Source: DASRFA01 sp035651755
Lineage (GTDB): Bacteria; Desulfobacterota; Binatia; UBA12015
Assembly (NCBI GenBank): GCA_035651755.1
Contig: DASRFA010000015.1
Span: forward strand, 16,997 to 80,996
Reading direction: 5' to 3'
Length of the DNA stretch: 64,000 bases
The notes under the pieces are model-generated. The model saw only the letters and a list, made by a program, of their open reading frames with translations. It did not search any database and had not been told where the DNA came from. Positions 1 to 9,198 of this stretch are shown piece after piece (the stretch's first letter is position 1; each line of letters opens with the position of its first letter). Position numbers and translations under genes: made by a program.

Positions 1-3000
1 CTCGGCTCCGGCTCGCCGCGCGCGAGCTCGGTCGCCTCGAATTCCGTCCAGGGAGCGTCGAGCAGTCGGACGAGCTGACGCGCCCCGCGGCTGTCGCGCA
101 GGACGGCGGTCGCATCGTCGTACAGGATCATCCACGCCGCGACGTCGTCCGAGAGGCCGGGCTCGCGCCGGATGCCGCCCCCCTCGCGCGGAGAGACGTC
201 CGCCGGCTCCGCGCGCACCGTCTCCGCCTCCGGCGGCGAAGGCGCGTCGGAAGGCGTTGGCGGCGCCGCGCGAGCCGCGGCGTCGGCAGCCGGCACGGCC
301 GGAGAGCCCGATCCGATCGCCTGCAGATCCCTCTCGAGCCCCGTCATCTCGAGCGCGTACGCGGTCGCGGACGCGCGCTGCAGCAGGTCTTCCGCGTGAG
401 CGCGCTCGGCCGGATCGCCGCGCTCGAGGAGCAGGGCCGCGAGGTCGTGCTGCGCGAGCGCGAGCCAGGGGCGGATTCCCATCCGCGTGTACGTGGCGAT
501 CGCGTCCCGGAAGTGCCGGCGGGCGTCGTCGTGCCGGCCTGCGGTGCGCGCGAGAAGCCCCATCGCGTGCGACACCGATCCGAAGTAGGCGACGCCGTTC
601 GCGTCGATGATGCAGTGGCCCTCGCACGGCGCGAGCGCCCCGTAGATCGCATCCGCGTGCACCGCGTCGCCGAGGTACGCGCACACGTCGGCGAGGCAGT
701 TCCCGAGGATCAGGAAGTTGTGGTCGCGCGGCAGGTCGCGAAGGCTCAGGACCGCGCGCTCGTAGTGGTGGCGCGCCTCGTCGACGCGCTGCTGCTGGCG
801 CATGACGACCGCGAAGACGGCCGACAGCAAAGCCGGCACGCCCGGCAGCATCTCGATGATTCCCTGCAGCATCCCCTCGATCTCGGCGAGCTTCCCCTGG
901 AGCCGCCGCACGTTCCAGATGACGAGCGGGAAGATGCTCGCGACGCCCGGACCCGCGTCCTTCGCGGCGAGGAGCGAGTTCGCGAGCTCCTCCGCTTCCC
1001 GGAACCGTCCCTCGAGCGCGCTCCGCATGCTGTGGATCGCGGTCACCTGCGACAGGTGGGTCGCGTCGCGCAGGCGATCCGCGATCCGGCGCAGCGCGCT
1101 GAGCTCGAGGTCCGCGCTTCCGATGTCGCCGAGCTCGATGACGTCGCACAGCCGCCAGAGCCGCGCCTGAAAGGCGCGCTCGGGGTCGCGCGCCTCGTCG
1201 ACGAGCTGGACGACCTCGGTCGCGATCGCGAGGCGCATGTCGGGGCGATCGTACTCCCACCAGACCACGCGGCTGGCGATGAGCGCCTCCGCGATCACCT
1301 GCGGGTCCCCGAGCCGGCGCGCCGTGGCGAGCGCGCGATCCGCGAGCGCACGCCGCTGCTCCGCGGCGTCCGCGAAGAGGAGCGCGGTCGCGAGCCGCGA
1401 CGACAGCCGCGCCGGAAGCTCGTGGTCCTCCTGACCCCAGGTCGCCAGCGCCTCCTCGAGCAGGCCGACGAGCACGTTGTCGACGTTTCCGACCTCGCCC
1501 CACACCCCGCGCACGCCGTAGGCGAGCGCCGCGCGCGACATGCGCTCGCGATCGCCGAGCCGGCGCGCGATGTCCGCGGCTGCGAGCAGCGTTTCCTTCG
1601 AGGCTTCGACGTCGCCGGCTCGGTTCTCCGCTTCGCCGCGCGCCAGGAGCAAATCGCAGCGCGTGGCGTCGTCCGCCGGGTGCGCGCGCTCGAGCGCGCG
1701 CAGCGCAACGTCGTACTGCTGCGCCGCCTCCTCGAAACCGAGCAGCGCGAGCGCGCGGTCGCCGGCTCGCCGCGCGTACTGGACCGCGCGCGCGTCGCCG
1801 GCGGCGAAGAAGCTGGCCGCGAGCTCCGCGAGCGGCAGGTCGCGCTCGTCGCCCGTCACCGCTTCGAGCGCCTCGCCGCACCGGCGGTGCAGCTGCCGCC
1901 GCCGCGGCGCCGGGATGTCCTCGTAGAGCGCGTCGCGCACGAGCGCGTGCACGAAGCGGTAGCGACCCGGGCGATCCGGCACGTTCTCGACCAGGTGAGC
2001 CGCGAGCGCCTCCTCCAGGATCCGCTCGAGCTCCTGCAGCCCGACTCCGGCCGCGTGCCCGAGCGCGGCTTCAGCGAACTCGCGCCCGAACCCCGATGCG
2101 GTGGTGAGCGTGTCGGCGCATTCCGCCGAGACCAGCGACATGCGGAGCGCGACCGCGGACCGGACGCCGTCCGGGAGAGGCAGCTTCGTCGCGGAGCCGG
2201 AAACGGCCGCGTCGAGCTGGCCGGTCTCGATCAGGCTCCGCACGATCTCGGTCACGAAGAGCGGGTTGCCGCCGCTGTTGTCCTGGATCGCCGACACGAG
2301 CGACGCCGGCGGCGGGACGCCCGCCGCGAGCTCGATGTAGCGGGTCACGTCGCGCTCCTGGAGCCGTTGCAGCGTGATCCGTTCGCAGATTCCCTCGCGC
2401 GCCAGCTCGCCGACGGTGCGCGCGAGCGGGTGCTCGCGCGTCAGCTCGCCGTCGCGGAACGTGCCGAGCACGAGCAGCGGCGCCTCCCGCATCTCGCGCG
2501 CGAGGAATCGCAGGAGGAGCAGCGACGGCTCGTCGGCGCCGTGGAGATCGTCGATCACGATCACGAGGGGCTGGCTGCTCGCGGCGTGGCGCAGGAGCCG
2601 GGCGACCGCGTCGAACATGCGGAAGCGCGCCTGCTCGCCGCGAGCGGCGCGCTCCTGCGAAAGGTCCGGCAGGAACTCGCGGATCTCGGGCGTCATCCGG
2701 GCCACGTCGGACGCCGCCGTGCCGAGATCGTCGCCGAACGTCGCGGGCTCCCGGAGGCCGGCGTAGGCGCGCAGGATCTGCACCCACGGCCAGAACGCGG
2801 GAGCGCCGGGGCCCTCGTAGCAGCGGCCGAGGAGCACCCGCATGCCGTGTCCCGGGGCGAGCGCGGCCACCTCGTGGGCCATCCGGCTCTTCCCGATGCC
2901 GGCCTCGCCGGCCACGAGGACGATCGCGCCCTGCCCCGCCGCCGCGCGCCGCAGCGTCGCGGCCGCGATGTCCATCTCGCGCTCGCGCCCGACGAACGGG

Positions 3001-3074
3001 CGCGCGACCGCGCGGGCGTCGCGCGATCCGCGGTCCGAGGCTTCCGGCGCGCGTGGACCGTCCGTGGAGGTCAT
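1..3074 (-). CDS. AAA ATPase / TPR signalling protein (C-terminus cut by the window edge)
   Basis: A reading frame stays open from the ATG at 3074 to the left edge (about 1024 codons), so the C-terminus is missing. Residues 26-70 begin with PFVGRERE followed by a Walker A motif GEAGIGKS (56-63); a Walker B LVIVIDDLH lies at 170-178. This is the N-terminal ATPase module of MalT/LuxR-type and cyclase-associated 'predictor' ATPases. The following several hundred residues are Ala/Leu/Arg/Glu-rich helices, as expected for TPR-like repeats. The last part in the window contains RDSRGARQLVRLLDAP, which resembles the 'DSKGLRYLAxLL' segment seen near the C-terminal effector region of such proteins. No cyclase domain precedes the ATPase. 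It probably acts as a cytoplasmic STAND-type signal integrator; the effector is outside the window. It reads away from the glyoxalase-like gene behind it. Confidence 0.8.
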   Translation of the reverse strand, partial: MTSTDGPRAPEASDRGSRDARAVARPFVGREREMDIAAATLRRAAAGQGAIVLVAGEAGIGKSRMAHEVAALAPGHGMRVLLGRCYEGPGAPAFWPWVQILRAYAGLREPATFGDDLGTAASDVARMTPEIREFLPDLSQERAARGEQARFRMFDAVARLLRHAASSQPLVIVIDDLHGADEPSLLLLRFLAREMREAPLLVLGTFRDGELTREHPLARTVGELAREGICERITLQRLQERDVTRYIELAAGVPPPASLVSAIQDNSGGNPLFVTEIVRSLIETGQLDAAVSGSATKLPLPDGVRSAVALRMSLVSAECADTLTTASGFGREFAEAALGHAAGVGLQELERILEEALAAHLVENVPDRPGRYRFVHALVRDALYEDIPAPRRRQLHRRCGEALEAVTGDERDLPLAELAASFFAAGDARAVQYARRAGDRALALLGFEEAAQQYDVALRALERAHPADDATRCDLLLARGEAENRAGDVEASKETLLAAADIARRLGDRERMSRAALAYGVRGVWGEVGNVDNVLVGLLEEALATWGQEDHELPARLSSRLATALLFADAAEQRRALADRALATARRLGDPQVIAEALIASRVVWWEYDRPDMRLAIATEVVQLVDEARDPERAFQARLWRLCDVIELGDIGSADLELSALRRIADRLRDATHLSQVTAIHSMRSALEGRFREAEELANSLLAAKDAGPGVASIFPLVIWNVRRLQGKLAEIEGMLQGIIEMLPGVPALLSAVFAVVMRQQQRVDEARHHYERAVLSLRDLPRDHNFLILGNCLADVCAYLGDAVHADAIYGALAPCEGHCIIDANGVAYFGSVSHAMGLLARTAGRHDDARRHFRDAIATYTRMGIRPWLALAQHDLAALLLERGDPAERAHAEDLLQRASATAYALEMTGLERDLQAIGSGSPAVPAADAAARAAPPTPSDAPSPPEAETVRAEPADVSPREGGGIRREPGLSDDVAAWMILYDDATAVLRDSRGARQLVRLLDAPWTEFEATELARGEPEP

Positions 3075-3084
3075 TCCGATACCG

Positions 3085-3100
3085 AGCGAGCCCGCTCGCT
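3085..3100. promoter_or_regulatory. Short palindrome just upstream of the AAA/TPR gene
   Basis: AGCGAG-CCCG-CTCGCT is a perfect 6-bp inverted repeat with a 4-bp centre, 11 bp upstream of the ATG at 3074. On the minus strand it follows a TATAGC hexamer that could be a -10 element. It could be an operator or a short leader hairpin; the sequence alone does not decide. Confidence 0.3.
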
Positions 3101-3192
3101 ATAGATCACAGCCGGCTTCCGAGCCTCAAGCCCTTCGTCTCCGAGCTCGTGGGGACGCGGCGACTGGCCTCCAAGCGGTCGCCGCGGCGGCT

Positions 3193-3630
3193 CTAGGACC
3201 CGAGGGTCAGCTCGATCGGAAGGCCGTCGGGGTCGCGGAGGAAGATCGCGACCTTCCTCCCGCCGACCTCGATCAGCGTGTCAGGCAGGACCGTCCCGCC
3301 CGCCGCCGCGACCGCCTCGGCCGCGCGCTCGATGTCCGGAACGCGGATCGAGATGTGCGTGAACCCGAGGTGGCTCATGTCGCGCGCGACCGGCGCGGAG
3401 CGCGGCGACCCGAAGACGAGGAGCTCCAGGCGAAAGCCGTCGCGCTCGATGAACACGTTGTCGAGCGCCGCGCCGGACAAGCGCAGCAGGGAGTCGAGAA
3501 CGGGGCCCTCGTGGTGGCCCTCGGGGTACCCGACCGAGCGTTCGAACCCGAGGGCGGTCCAGAACCGGAGCGCGCGCTCGAGGTCCGACACGCACACTCC
3601 GATGTGGGTCACACGTCCGGTCAGCGACAT
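3193..3630 (-). CDS. VOC superfamily (glyoxalase/bleomycin-resistance fold) protein
   Basis: This 145-residue protein has two paired beta-alpha-beta-beta-beta modules typical of the vicinal oxygen chelate superfamily. The usual metal-ligand positions are present: His9 (RVTHIGVCVSD), Glu69 (FRLELLVF), His92 (FTHISIRV) and Glu140 (DGLPIELT). It therefore probably binds a divalent metal and acts on a small molecule, as in methylmalonyl-CoA epimerases, glyoxalases I or ring-cleavage dioxygenases; the substrate cannot be read from the sequence. An excellent ribosome site (GGAGGT) precedes the ATG. It lies between hemB and the AAA ATPase on the same strand, but its role in tetrapyrrole synthesis is doubtful. 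Confidence 0.88.
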   Translation of the reverse strand: MSLTGRVTHIGVCVSDLERALRFWTALGFERSVGYPEGHHEGPVLDSLLRLSGAALDNVFIERDGFRLELLVFGSPRSAPVARDMSHLGFTHISIRVPDIERAAEAVAAAGGTVLPDTLIEVGGRKVAIFLRDPDGLPIELTLGS

Positions 3631-3682
3631 CGCGCCACCTCCGCGCGGCCGGCCGCGCAGTGCGGCTGCGGCCGAGCTCCGT

Positions 3683-4663
3683 TCACCGCCATCGCGCCGC
3701 CGCGTCGATCGCGAAGTACGTCAAGATCAAATCAGCACCGGCTCGTCGGATCGCGAGGAGCGTCTCGTCGACGACGCGGGCCTCGTCGATCCAGCCGTTG
3801 GCCGCGGCCGCCTTGATCATCGCGTACTCGCCGCTCACCTGGTAGGCCGCGACCGGCACGCTGCAGGCGGCGCGAACCGCGGCGATGACGTCCAGGTTCG
3901 TCCCCGCCGGCTTCACCATGACCATGTCGGCGCCCTCCGCGAGGTCGAGCGCGAGCTCGCGCAGCGCCTCGCGGCCGTTCGCCGGGTCCATCTGGTAGCT
4001 GCGACGATCGCCGAACTGCGGCGTGGACTCGGCCGCGTCCCGGAACGGGCCATAGAGGCCGGACGCGTACTTGACGGCATAGGACAGGATCGGAACGCCG
4101 GCGAAGCCGGCGTCGTCCAGGGCGCGCCGGATGGCGCCCACGCGGCCGTCCATCATGTCGGACGGCGCGACGACGTCCGCTCCCGCGCGGGCGTGCGAGA
4201 CCGCCTCGCGCGCGAGGAGCTCGAGCGTGGGGTCGTTCGCGACGTCGCCGTCCTCGACCATGCCGCAGTGGCCGTGGTCGGTGTACTCGCACAGGCAGAC
4301 GTCGGTGATCCGGACGAGACCCGGCACGTCGCGCGCGATCGCGCCGAGCGCCTGCTGCACGATCCCGTCGTCGCGCCAGGCGTGGCTGCCGCGGGCGTCC
4401 TTCGCCTCCGGGATCCCGAACACGATGACGGCGCGGACCCCGGCCTCGAAGGCGCGCGACGCCTCCTCGACGACGCGATCGACCGACCACTGCTTGACGC
4501 CCGGCATCGACGCGACGTCGACCGCCTTCCCCCGCCCGGGCACGACGAAGAGTGGCAGAACGAGCTGCGCGGGATCGATGCGCGTCTCGCGCACGAGCTC
4601 GCGCAGGCGCGCGGAGCCGCGGAGGCGACGCGGACGCACCGTCGGGAACGAGCCGGTCGTCAT
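3683..4663 (-). CDS. hemB: Porphobilinogen synthase (delta-aminolevulinic acid dehydratase)
   Basis: HemB condenses two 5-aminolevulinate molecules to porphobilinogen in the cytoplasm. The 326-residue length is normal. The Schiff-base lysines are visible at Lys198 (ILSYAVKYASGLYGPF) and Lys251 (MVMVKPAGTNLDVI). A cysteine triad at 123, 125 and 133 (DVCLCEYTDHGHCG) marks the zinc-dependent class rather than the Mg-only class. It is the last gene of the tetrapyrrole operon: its ATG overlaps the stop codon of the cobA/hemD fusion as ATGA, which suggests translational coupling. hemL, hemE and the late haem genes are not in the window. Confidence 0.97.
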   Translation of the reverse strand: MTTGSFPTVRPRRLRGSARLRELVRETRIDPAQLVLPLFVVPGRGKAVDVASMPGVKQWSVDRVVEEASRAFEAGVRAVIVFGIPEAKDARGSHAWRDDGIVQQALGAIARDVPGLVRITDVCLCEYTDHGHCGMVEDGDVANDPTLELLAREAVSHARAGADVVAPSDMMDGRVGAIRRALDDAGFAGVPILSYAVKYASGLYGPFRDAAESTPQFGDRRSYQMDPANGREALRELALDLAEGADMVMVKPAGTNLDVIAAVRAACSVPVAAYQVSGEYAMIKAAAANGWIDEARVVDETLLAIRRAGADLILTYFAIDAAARWR

Positions 4664-6237
4664 GCGACGTCTCCGCTGCCGGCGCTCGCCGGATTGCGAG
4701 CGGCGTCCGCCGCGTCCGCGAAATGGCGCTCGATCGCGGTCGCGAGCGCCGGCACCGTGTAGCTCTCGGCGACGATCGCGACGGAGAGACCCGCTTCCCG
4801 CGCCGTGTCCGCCGTGACCGGGCCGATGCAGGCGACCGCGACGCGCGCGAGGTCGAGCCGCTGGTGCGAGGGATCGACCTCAGCGAGCAGCGCGAGGAAG
4901 CCGCGCACCGTGCTCGAGCTCGTGAACGCGACCGCGTCGACCGGCCCGGCCGCGAGCGCGTCGTGCAGGATCGCGGCGCTCTCCGGCGGGCGGACGCTCC
5001 GGTACGTGACGACCTCCTCGACCTCCGCGCCCAGTCGCTCGAGCTCGCGCGGCAGGATCTCGCGGGCGCCCGCCGCGCGCGGCAGGAGGACGCGCGCGCC
5101 CGCGAGCGACTCGGCGGACAGGGCGGCGATCAATCCTTCCGCGCGGAAGTCGTCGGGCACGACGGCGCTCCGGAGGTGCAGGCGGGAGAGCGACCGCGCC
5201 GTCTCCGGACCGATCGCCGCGATGCGCGCCCGATGCAGCGCGCGGACGTCCACGCCGCGCTCGTCGAGGCGATCGAAGAAGCGGTCGACGCCGTTCACGC
5301 TCGTGAAGAGGACCCAGTCGTAGCCATCCAGGCGGTCGATCGCGCGGTCGAGCGCGTCGTACGAATCGGGCGGCGCGATCTCGATCGCGGGGCACTCGAC
5401 GACTTCGGCGCCGCGCTCGGCGAGGAGCGCGGCGAAGCGGCTCGCCTGGGCGCGCGCGCGCGTCACCACGATGCGGCGGCCGAAGAGCGGCCGGCGCGCG
5501 AACCAGTCGAGGCGGTCGTGCAGGCGGACCGTCGGTCCGAGGACGATCGTCACGGGCGGCCGGAGGCCGGCGCTCTCGACGCTGCGGGCGAGATCGCTCG
5601 CCGCCGCGGTGACGACCTGCTGCCGAGGCGTACCGCCCCAGCGCACGGCGGCGCCCGGCGTGTCCGGCGGCAGGCCCGCCGCGAGAAGGCCCTCCAGGTT
5701 GGGCCGGATCTGGGTCACGCCCATCATCAGCACGATCGTGTTGCCGGCGGTCGCGATGCGGTCCCAGCGCACGCGGCTCTCGTGCTCCGCCTCGTGCCCG
5801 GTCACGACCGTCACGCCCGAGACCCAGTCGCGATGCGTGACCGGGATCCCCGCGAACGCGGGCACGGCGAGCGCCGCCGTGACGCCCGGGACGACCTCGA
5901 ACGGCACTCCGGCGGCGACGAGCGCCTCCGCCTCCTCCCCGCCGCGCCCGAACACCATCGGATCTCCGCCCTTCAGGCGGACCACGGTCTGCCCCGCGCG
6001 GGCGCGCTCGACGAGCAGGCGGTTGATCTCGTCCTGCTCGAGGAGGCGAGGGCCGCGCCCGTGCTTCCCCGCGAAGACGCGCTCGGCGCGCGCAGGCGCG
6101 TGGCGCAGGAGCTCGGGGTTCGCGAGGTAGTCGTAGACGACGACGTCGGCGCGCCCGAGGCAGTCCCGCCCGCGGAGCGTGAGGCACCCGGGGTCGCCGG
6201 GACCGGCGCCGACGAGGTACACCGTCCCGCTAGCCAC
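4660..6237 (-). CDS. cobA-hemD: Uroporphyrinogen-III C-methyltransferase / uroporphyrinogen-III synthase fusion
   Basis: About 525 residues. Residues 1-250 are a SAM-dependent uroporphyrinogen-III methyltransferase (YLVGAGPGDPGCLTLRG near the N-terminus, VVRLKGGDPMVFGRGGEE, and GIPVTHRD). Residues 260-525 are a HemD-type uroporphyrinogen-III synthase (RRIVVTRARAQASRFAALL, DWVLFTSVNGVDRFF, FTSSSTVRGFLALL). One polypeptide therefore closes hydroxymethylbilane to uroporphyrinogen III and methylates it towards precorrin-2 for sirohaem or B12. I chose the GTG at 6237 because it sits six codons before the Rossmann-like YLVGAGPG strand; the frame stays open upstream in low-complexity Arg/Ala sequence that is not protein-like. 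HemD-CobA fusions are known in clostridia and deltaproteobacteria. Confidence 0.95.
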   Translation of the reverse strand: MASGTVYLVGAGPGDPGCLTLRGRDCLGRADVVVYDYLANPELLRHAPARAERVFAGKHGRGPRLLEQDEINRLLVERARAGQTVVRLKGGDPMVFGRGGEEAEALVAAGVPFEVVPGVTAALAVPAFAGIPVTHRDWVSGVTVVTGHEAEHESRVRWDRIATAGNTIVLMMGVTQIRPNLEGLLAAGLPPDTPGAAVRWGGTPRQQVVTAAASDLARSVESAGLRPPVTIVLGPTVRLHDRLDWFARRPLFGRRIVVTRARAQASRFAALLAERGAEVVECPAIEIAPPDSYDALDRAIDRLDGYDWVLFTSVNGVDRFFDRLDERGVDVRALHRARIAAIGPETARSLSRLHLRSAVVPDDFRAEGLIAALSAESLAGARVLLPRAAGAREILPRELERLGAEVEEVVTYRSVRPPESAAILHDALAAGPVDAVAFTSSSTVRGFLALLAEVDPSHQRLDLARVAVACIGPVTADTAREAGLSVAIVAESYTVPALATAIERHFADAADAARNPASAGSGDVA

Positions 6238-6359
6238 GCGGCGAGACCTACCGCCGGCCCCCTGCCGTCGCAACCGCACGGCCGGGCGGCGCGCGCGCGA
6301 GCCGCAACGCGCGACGCGTGCGATTGCCGGGCGCCACGCGGCCGCTATGCTGCGCGCCG

Positions 6360-6776
6360 ATGCTTCGCCCGCCCGCGATCGCGGCGCTCGTGATCCTCGC
6401 ATTGGCGCGGCTCTCGGCAGCGGCGCCGACCCCGCGGCCGGGCGCGAGCGCCGGCCCCGAGCCGCCCGCGCTCGTGCTCGGCCGGGCAATCGAGATCCGC
6501 GGCGAGGTCGTCGACCTCGAAGGCTATCTCCGGGACGGCCGCCGCGGCGAGGCGCACCGCGCCGCGGCGCTCGCGAGCATCGCGCGCGGCGGCAGCCTCG
6601 CGATCGTGGAGGACGACACCGGAACGCTCTACCCGCTCGCCGGGGACACGCCCGCGAGCGACCCGAGCGCGGCCGTGCGCGACTTCGTCGCGCAGCACGT
6701 CGCGGTCACGGGGCGCGTCTACGAGCGCGCCCGCGGCCGGGTGCTCGTCGTCGAGCGCGTGCAGCGGCTCGATTGA
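6360..6776 (+). CDS. Secreted OB-fold-like protein of unknown function
   Basis: A 138-residue plus-strand gene lies inside the otherwise minus-strand tetrapyrrole cluster. MLRPPAIAALVILALARLSA looks like a Sec signal peptide. The mature part (EIRGEVVDLEGYL ... GGSLAIVEDDTGTLYPL ... VAVTGRVYERARG) matches the beta-strand pattern of small secreted OB-fold proteins, which in related families carry Cys residues (VVDxxCYL, CAxxC) as a probable metal or disulfide site. Here those positions are occupied by Gly, Ala and Ser, so any Cys-based function is lost. Function unknown. The reading frame is distinct from the antisense shadow and ends just before hemC's 3' end. Confidence 0.65.
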   Translation: MLRPPAIAALVILALARLSAAAPTPRPGASAGPEPPALVLGRAIEIRGEVVDLEGYLRDGRRGEAHRAAALASIARGGSLAIVEDDTGTLYPLAGDTPASDPSAAVRDFVAQHVAVTGRVYERARGRVLVVERVQRLD

Positions 6777-6810
6777 CGAATGATGCGGCCGCGCGCGCCG
6801 GCGCACGCGC

Positions 6811-7794
6811 TCAGAGCGAGCCGATCTCGCGCACGACCCGCGCGAGGATGTCGCGACCGCCGCGCGCCGCGACCCGCTCCGCGAGCTCCGTCCCGAGCGC
6901 GGCCGCGCGCCCCGGCGCTCCCGCGACGCGCTCGCGCACGACCTCGGCGCCGTCGAGGCTCGCCACGAGCCCGTCGACGAGCAGCTCGCCCTGCGCGCCG
7001 GCACGCGCGTACGCCGCGACCGGCACCTGACAGCTCGCGCCGAGCGCCCGCAGGAATGCGCGCTCGGCCTCGCACGCGCTCGCCGTGGCGGGGTCGTCGA
7101 GGGCCGCGACGGCAGCCGCGACGCCGGCGTCGCCGGCGCGGACCTCGAGCGCGAGCGCGCCCTGCCCGGGCGCCGGGAGGAACGATCCGGGATCGAGAGG
7201 CGCCGCGTCGACCGCGACCCCGAGCCGCGCGAGGCCGGCCGCCGCCAGGACGATCGCGTCGGCGGCGCCGGCGCGGAGCTTCGCGAGCCGCGTGTCGACG
7301 TTGCCGCGCATCCCCGGCACGTCCAGGTCCGCGCGGATCGCCCGCAGCTGCGCGCGCCGCCGCAGGCTCCCGGTCGCGACGCGGGCGTTCGCCGGAAGCG
7401 CGCGCAGGACCGCGAGGCCACCGGCGGCCGCCTCGCCACCGGCGTCCGGCGCGCGCGCGACGATCACGTCCCGCACGTCGGCGCGCTCGGGAACGGCCGC
7501 GATCGCGAAGCCGCGGGCGAGGTCCGCCGGAACGTCCTTCAGCGAGTGCACCGCGACGTCGATGGCACCCGCCGCGAGCGCCTCCTCGATCTCCTTCAGG
7601 AACAAGCCCTTGCCGCCCACCTTCGCGAGCGACACGTTCGCGAGCTTGTCGCCCGTCGTCCGGATGACGACGAGCTCGACGGCGTGGCCGAGTGCCTCGA
7701 GCCGGCGCGCGATCTGGCCGCTCTGCGCGAGCGCGAGCGCACTGCCGCGCGTGCCGAGCCGGAGCGGCTGCGCCCCCGCTTCAGCCTTCGCCAT
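6811..7794 (-). CDS. hemC: Hydroxymethylbilane synthase (porphobilinogen deaminase)
   Basis: HemC polymerises four porphobilinogens into hydroxymethylbilane. The 327-residue protein begins with the family signature LRLGTRGSALALAQSGQIA, contains the catalytic loop VAVHSLKDVPADL, the Arg-rich cofactor-binding segment ATGSLRRRAQL and GNVDTRLAKL. Cys255 in LGASCQVPVAAYA is the attachment site of the dipyrromethane cofactor. The ATG lies 14 nt inside the 3' end of hemA, so the two genes overlap and are probably co-translated. The following gene, cobA/hemD, is separated by the oppositely oriented secreted OB-fold gene. Confidence 0.97.
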   Translation of the reverse strand: MAKAEAGAQPLRLGTRGSALALAQSGQIARRLEALGHAVELVVIRTTGDKLANVSLAKVGGKGLFLKEIEEALAAGAIDVAVHSLKDVPADLARGFAIAAVPERADVRDVIVARAPDAGGEAAAGGLAVLRALPANARVATGSLRRRAQLRAIRADLDVPGMRGNVDTRLAKLRAGAADAIVLAAAGLARLGVAVDAAPLDPGSFLPAPGQGALALEVRAGDAGVAAAVAALDDPATASACEAERAFLRALGASCQVPVAAYARAGAQGELLVDGLVASLDGAEVVRERVAGAPGRAAALGTELAERVAARGGRDILARVVREIGSL

Positions 7795-9178
7795 CGTCGC
7801 CGGCTTCAGCGCGCGGAGTGGACGCGGCCGGCGGCGCTTCGTCGGTGACGTCCGCCGCCGACGCGGAATCGAGGGCGAACAGCCGGTGGACGATGCTCGC
7901 GATCTCGGCGGCCGCCTCGCCGTCCTCGCCCTGCGCGATCTCCTTCAGGACCGAGAGCGGAACGTGCAGGATCTTGTTCACGATCGCGCTCGTCATCGCC
8001 TCGAGCGCGCGTCGCTCGTCGGGCTCGAGCCGGCGCAAGGCGGCGAGCGCACGCTCGAGCTCGACCCGCCGGATGCCGTCGAGCTTGCCGCGGAGCGCGA
8101 CGATCGTGGGCGTCAGGTCCTGGCCCGACATCGCGCGCCAGAAGCGCTCCGTCTCCTCGTCGACGATCTCCTCCGCGCGCACGGCCTCTCGCCCCCGCTC
8201 CGCCCGGTGCTCGTCGGCGACGCGCGACAGGTCGTCGATGTTGTAGAGGTAGACGTTCTCGATGTCGTTGATGCCGGGGTCGAAGTTGCGCGGCATCCCG
8301 AGGTCGATGAAGAACATCGGGCGGCGCCGCCGCGCGCGCAGCACGTCGTGCAGCTGCGACGCCCCGAGGATGTAACCGGTCGAGGTGACGGAGCCGAGGA
8401 CGACGTCGGCGAGGTGGAGGTACTGCGGGAAGCGCTCGAACGGGACCGGCGTGCCGCCGAACGCGCGCGCCAGCTCGACGGCGCGATCGAACGAACGGTT
8501 CGTCACGATGACGCTCGCGATGCCGTGGCTCTGCAGGTGGCGGGCCGCGAGCTCGCTCATCTTGCCGGCGCCGATCACCATCGCGGTCTTGTCGCGGAGG
8601 TCGTCGAAGATGCGCTTCGCGAGGTCGACCGCCGCGGAGCTGACGGACACGGCCTTGCCGGCGATGCCGGTCTCCGTGCGGACCCGCTTCGCGACGCGGA
8701 ACGAGCGCTCCAGGCAGCGGCGGAGGAGCCGGCCGGCGGTCCCCGCCTCGGCCGCGATCCGGTACTGCTCCTTCAATTGCCCGAGGATCTGCGGCTCGCC
8801 GACCATCATCGAGTCGAGGCTCGACGCGACCCGGAAGAGGTGGTGCAGCGCGTCCTTCCCGCGGCGCTGGTAGCGGTGGACCGCGAGCGTCGCCGGCGCC
8901 ACCGCGCGCTCCCGCGCGAGGAAGCGGACGATCGCGTCGCCCGCGTCGCCGCCGCGGCGCGCGACCGCCAGGATCTCGACCCGGTTGCACGTCGACAGGA
9001 CCAGCGCCTCGACGACGCTCGGCGCGTCCGCGAGCAGGCCGCGCGCGGCGCTCGCGAGGTCCTCCTCGGGAATCGCGAGGCGCTCCCGGATCTCGACCGG
9101 CGTCGTGTGATGGCTCACGCCGACGAGCCAGAGCTCGTGCTCGCGATCGCGCGGGCCCTCGGGACGCAGAGCGCGCAC
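7781..9178 (-). CDS. hemA: Glutamyl-tRNA reductase
   Basis: First committed step of C5-pathway tetrapyrrole synthesis: NADPH-dependent reduction of glutamyl-tRNA to glutamate-1-semialdehyde. Signature GVSHHTTPVEIRERLA at about 20-35; nucleophilic Cys64 in LSTCNRVEIL; NADPH-binding VIGAGKMSELAARHL; and a C-terminal helical dimerisation domain. I chose the GTG at 9178 because it places the family start about 17 residues ahead of LWLVGVSHH; the open frame upstream overlaps the CcsA gene and is not protein-like. It follows the hemX/ccsA-like gene directly, the same order as in other bacterial hem operons where HemX helps control HemA level. Confidence 0.96.
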   Translation of the reverse strand: MRALRPEGPRDREHELWLVGVSHHTTPVEIRERLAIPEEDLASAARGLLADAPSVVEALVLSTCNRVEILAVARRGGDAGDAIVRFLARERAVAPATLAVHRYQRRGKDALHHLFRVASSLDSMMVGEPQILGQLKEQYRIAAEAGTAGRLLRRCLERSFRVAKRVRTETGIAGKAVSVSSAAVDLAKRIFDDLRDKTAMVIGAGKMSELAARHLQSHGIASVIVTNRSFDRAVELARAFGGTPVPFERFPQYLHLADVVLGSVTSTGYILGASQLHDVLRARRRRPMFFIDLGMPRNFDPGINDIENVYLYNIDDLSRVADEHRAERGREAVRAEEIVDEETERFWRAMSGQDLTPTIVALRGKLDGIRRVELERALAALRRLEPDERRALEAMTSAIVNKILHVPLSVLKEIAQGEDGEAAAEIASIVHRLFALDSASAADVTDEAPPAASTPRAEAGDDGEG

Positions 9179-9198
9179 GTTTCTCGCCGGCGCCCCGC

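Noticed and set aside
396..3104. A 902-residue plus-strand open frame across the AAA/TPR region
   Set aside because: Its product is Arg/Ala/Glu-rich without domains, while the minus-strand frame shows Walker A and B motifs and a normal start. It is the usual antisense shadow in GC-rich DNA.
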